A DNA stretch of 22,959 nt from Asaia bogorensis (GTDB lineage: Bacteria; Pseudomonadota; Alphaproteobacteria; Acetobacterales; Acetobacteraceae). Made by a program: the position numbers and the translations under genes. Where the stretch lies: the NCBI GenBank assembly GCA_945873675.1, contig CAMCEP010000011.1:1-22959 (forward strand). The letters are read 5' to 3'. Position 1 is the stretch's first letter. The number at the start of each line of letters is the position of its first letter. The notes below the pieces were generated by a model. That model saw nothing but the letters and a program-made list of their open reading frames with translations, made no database searches and was not told the DNA's origin. This document shows, piece by piece, positions 22,942 to 22,959 of this stretch.

Positions 22942-22959
22942 GGCGCTTTGGTGCAGGGC

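Noticed and set aside
1..22959. tRNA, rRNA, CRISPR, insertion sequence or prophage content
   Set aside because: No cloverleaf, regularly spaced direct repeats, transposase or phage genes were recognised; nearly all sequence is accounted for by the genes listed.

Overview
The window looks like chromosomal DNA of an alphaproteobacterium, probably of the Acetobacteraceae/Rhodospirillales type. That placement is an inference from the paired ornithine decarboxylase and homospermidine synthase, the long structured leader in front of the decarboxylase, moderately high GC and clear AGGAGG-like ribosome binding sites. I see no rRNA, tRNA, CRISPR array, insertion sequence or phage gene.

Left part (1-6781), phosphorus uptake. 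A glycerol-3-phosphate importer (ugpB-ugpA-ugpE, ugpE cut by the window edge) runs on the minus strand. Next come an ATPase/binding protein/permease trio of the PhnCDE/PtxABC family on the minus strand and, divergent from it, a 2-hydroxyacid-dehydrogenase-family protein. That protein carries every active-site residue I know of for phosphite dehydrogenase PtxD. Together they form a phosphite uptake and oxidation cassette.

Middle (6782-11250), polyamines. After a short hypothetical gene, three minus-strand genes encode an agmatinase-type ureohydrolase, a fold-III ornithine decarboxylase and homospermidine synthase: two routes to putrescine, then homospermidine. The decarboxylase has a good sigma-70 promoter about 380 bases upstream and a long hairpin-rich leader resembling the alphaproteobacterial speF leader RNA. 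The leader also contains a candidate 25-residue leader peptide.

Right part (11353-21657), organophosphate candidates. A six-gene minus-strand operon encodes a second Ugp-type importer (ATPase, two permeases, binding protein), then a GpdQ-like metallophosphodiesterase and a nucleotide-pyrophosphatase-type alkaline-phosphatase-superfamily hydrolase. Divergent from it is a plus-strand FbpABC/PhnSTUV-like importer (binding protein, two permeases, ATPase). A separate MFS transporter closes the window.

The unifying signal is regulatory. Three intergenic 18-mers, upstream of ugpB, of the phosphite ATPase gene and of the FbpA/PhnS-like gene, share the pattern TTCAY-N5-TGTCAY. This resembles two PHO-box half-sites 11 bases apart, and I found no other match by eye. 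I infer that much of the window is a PhoB-controlled phosphorus-scavenging region taking up phosphite, glycerol-3-phosphate and probably other phosphorylated or phosphonate compounds.
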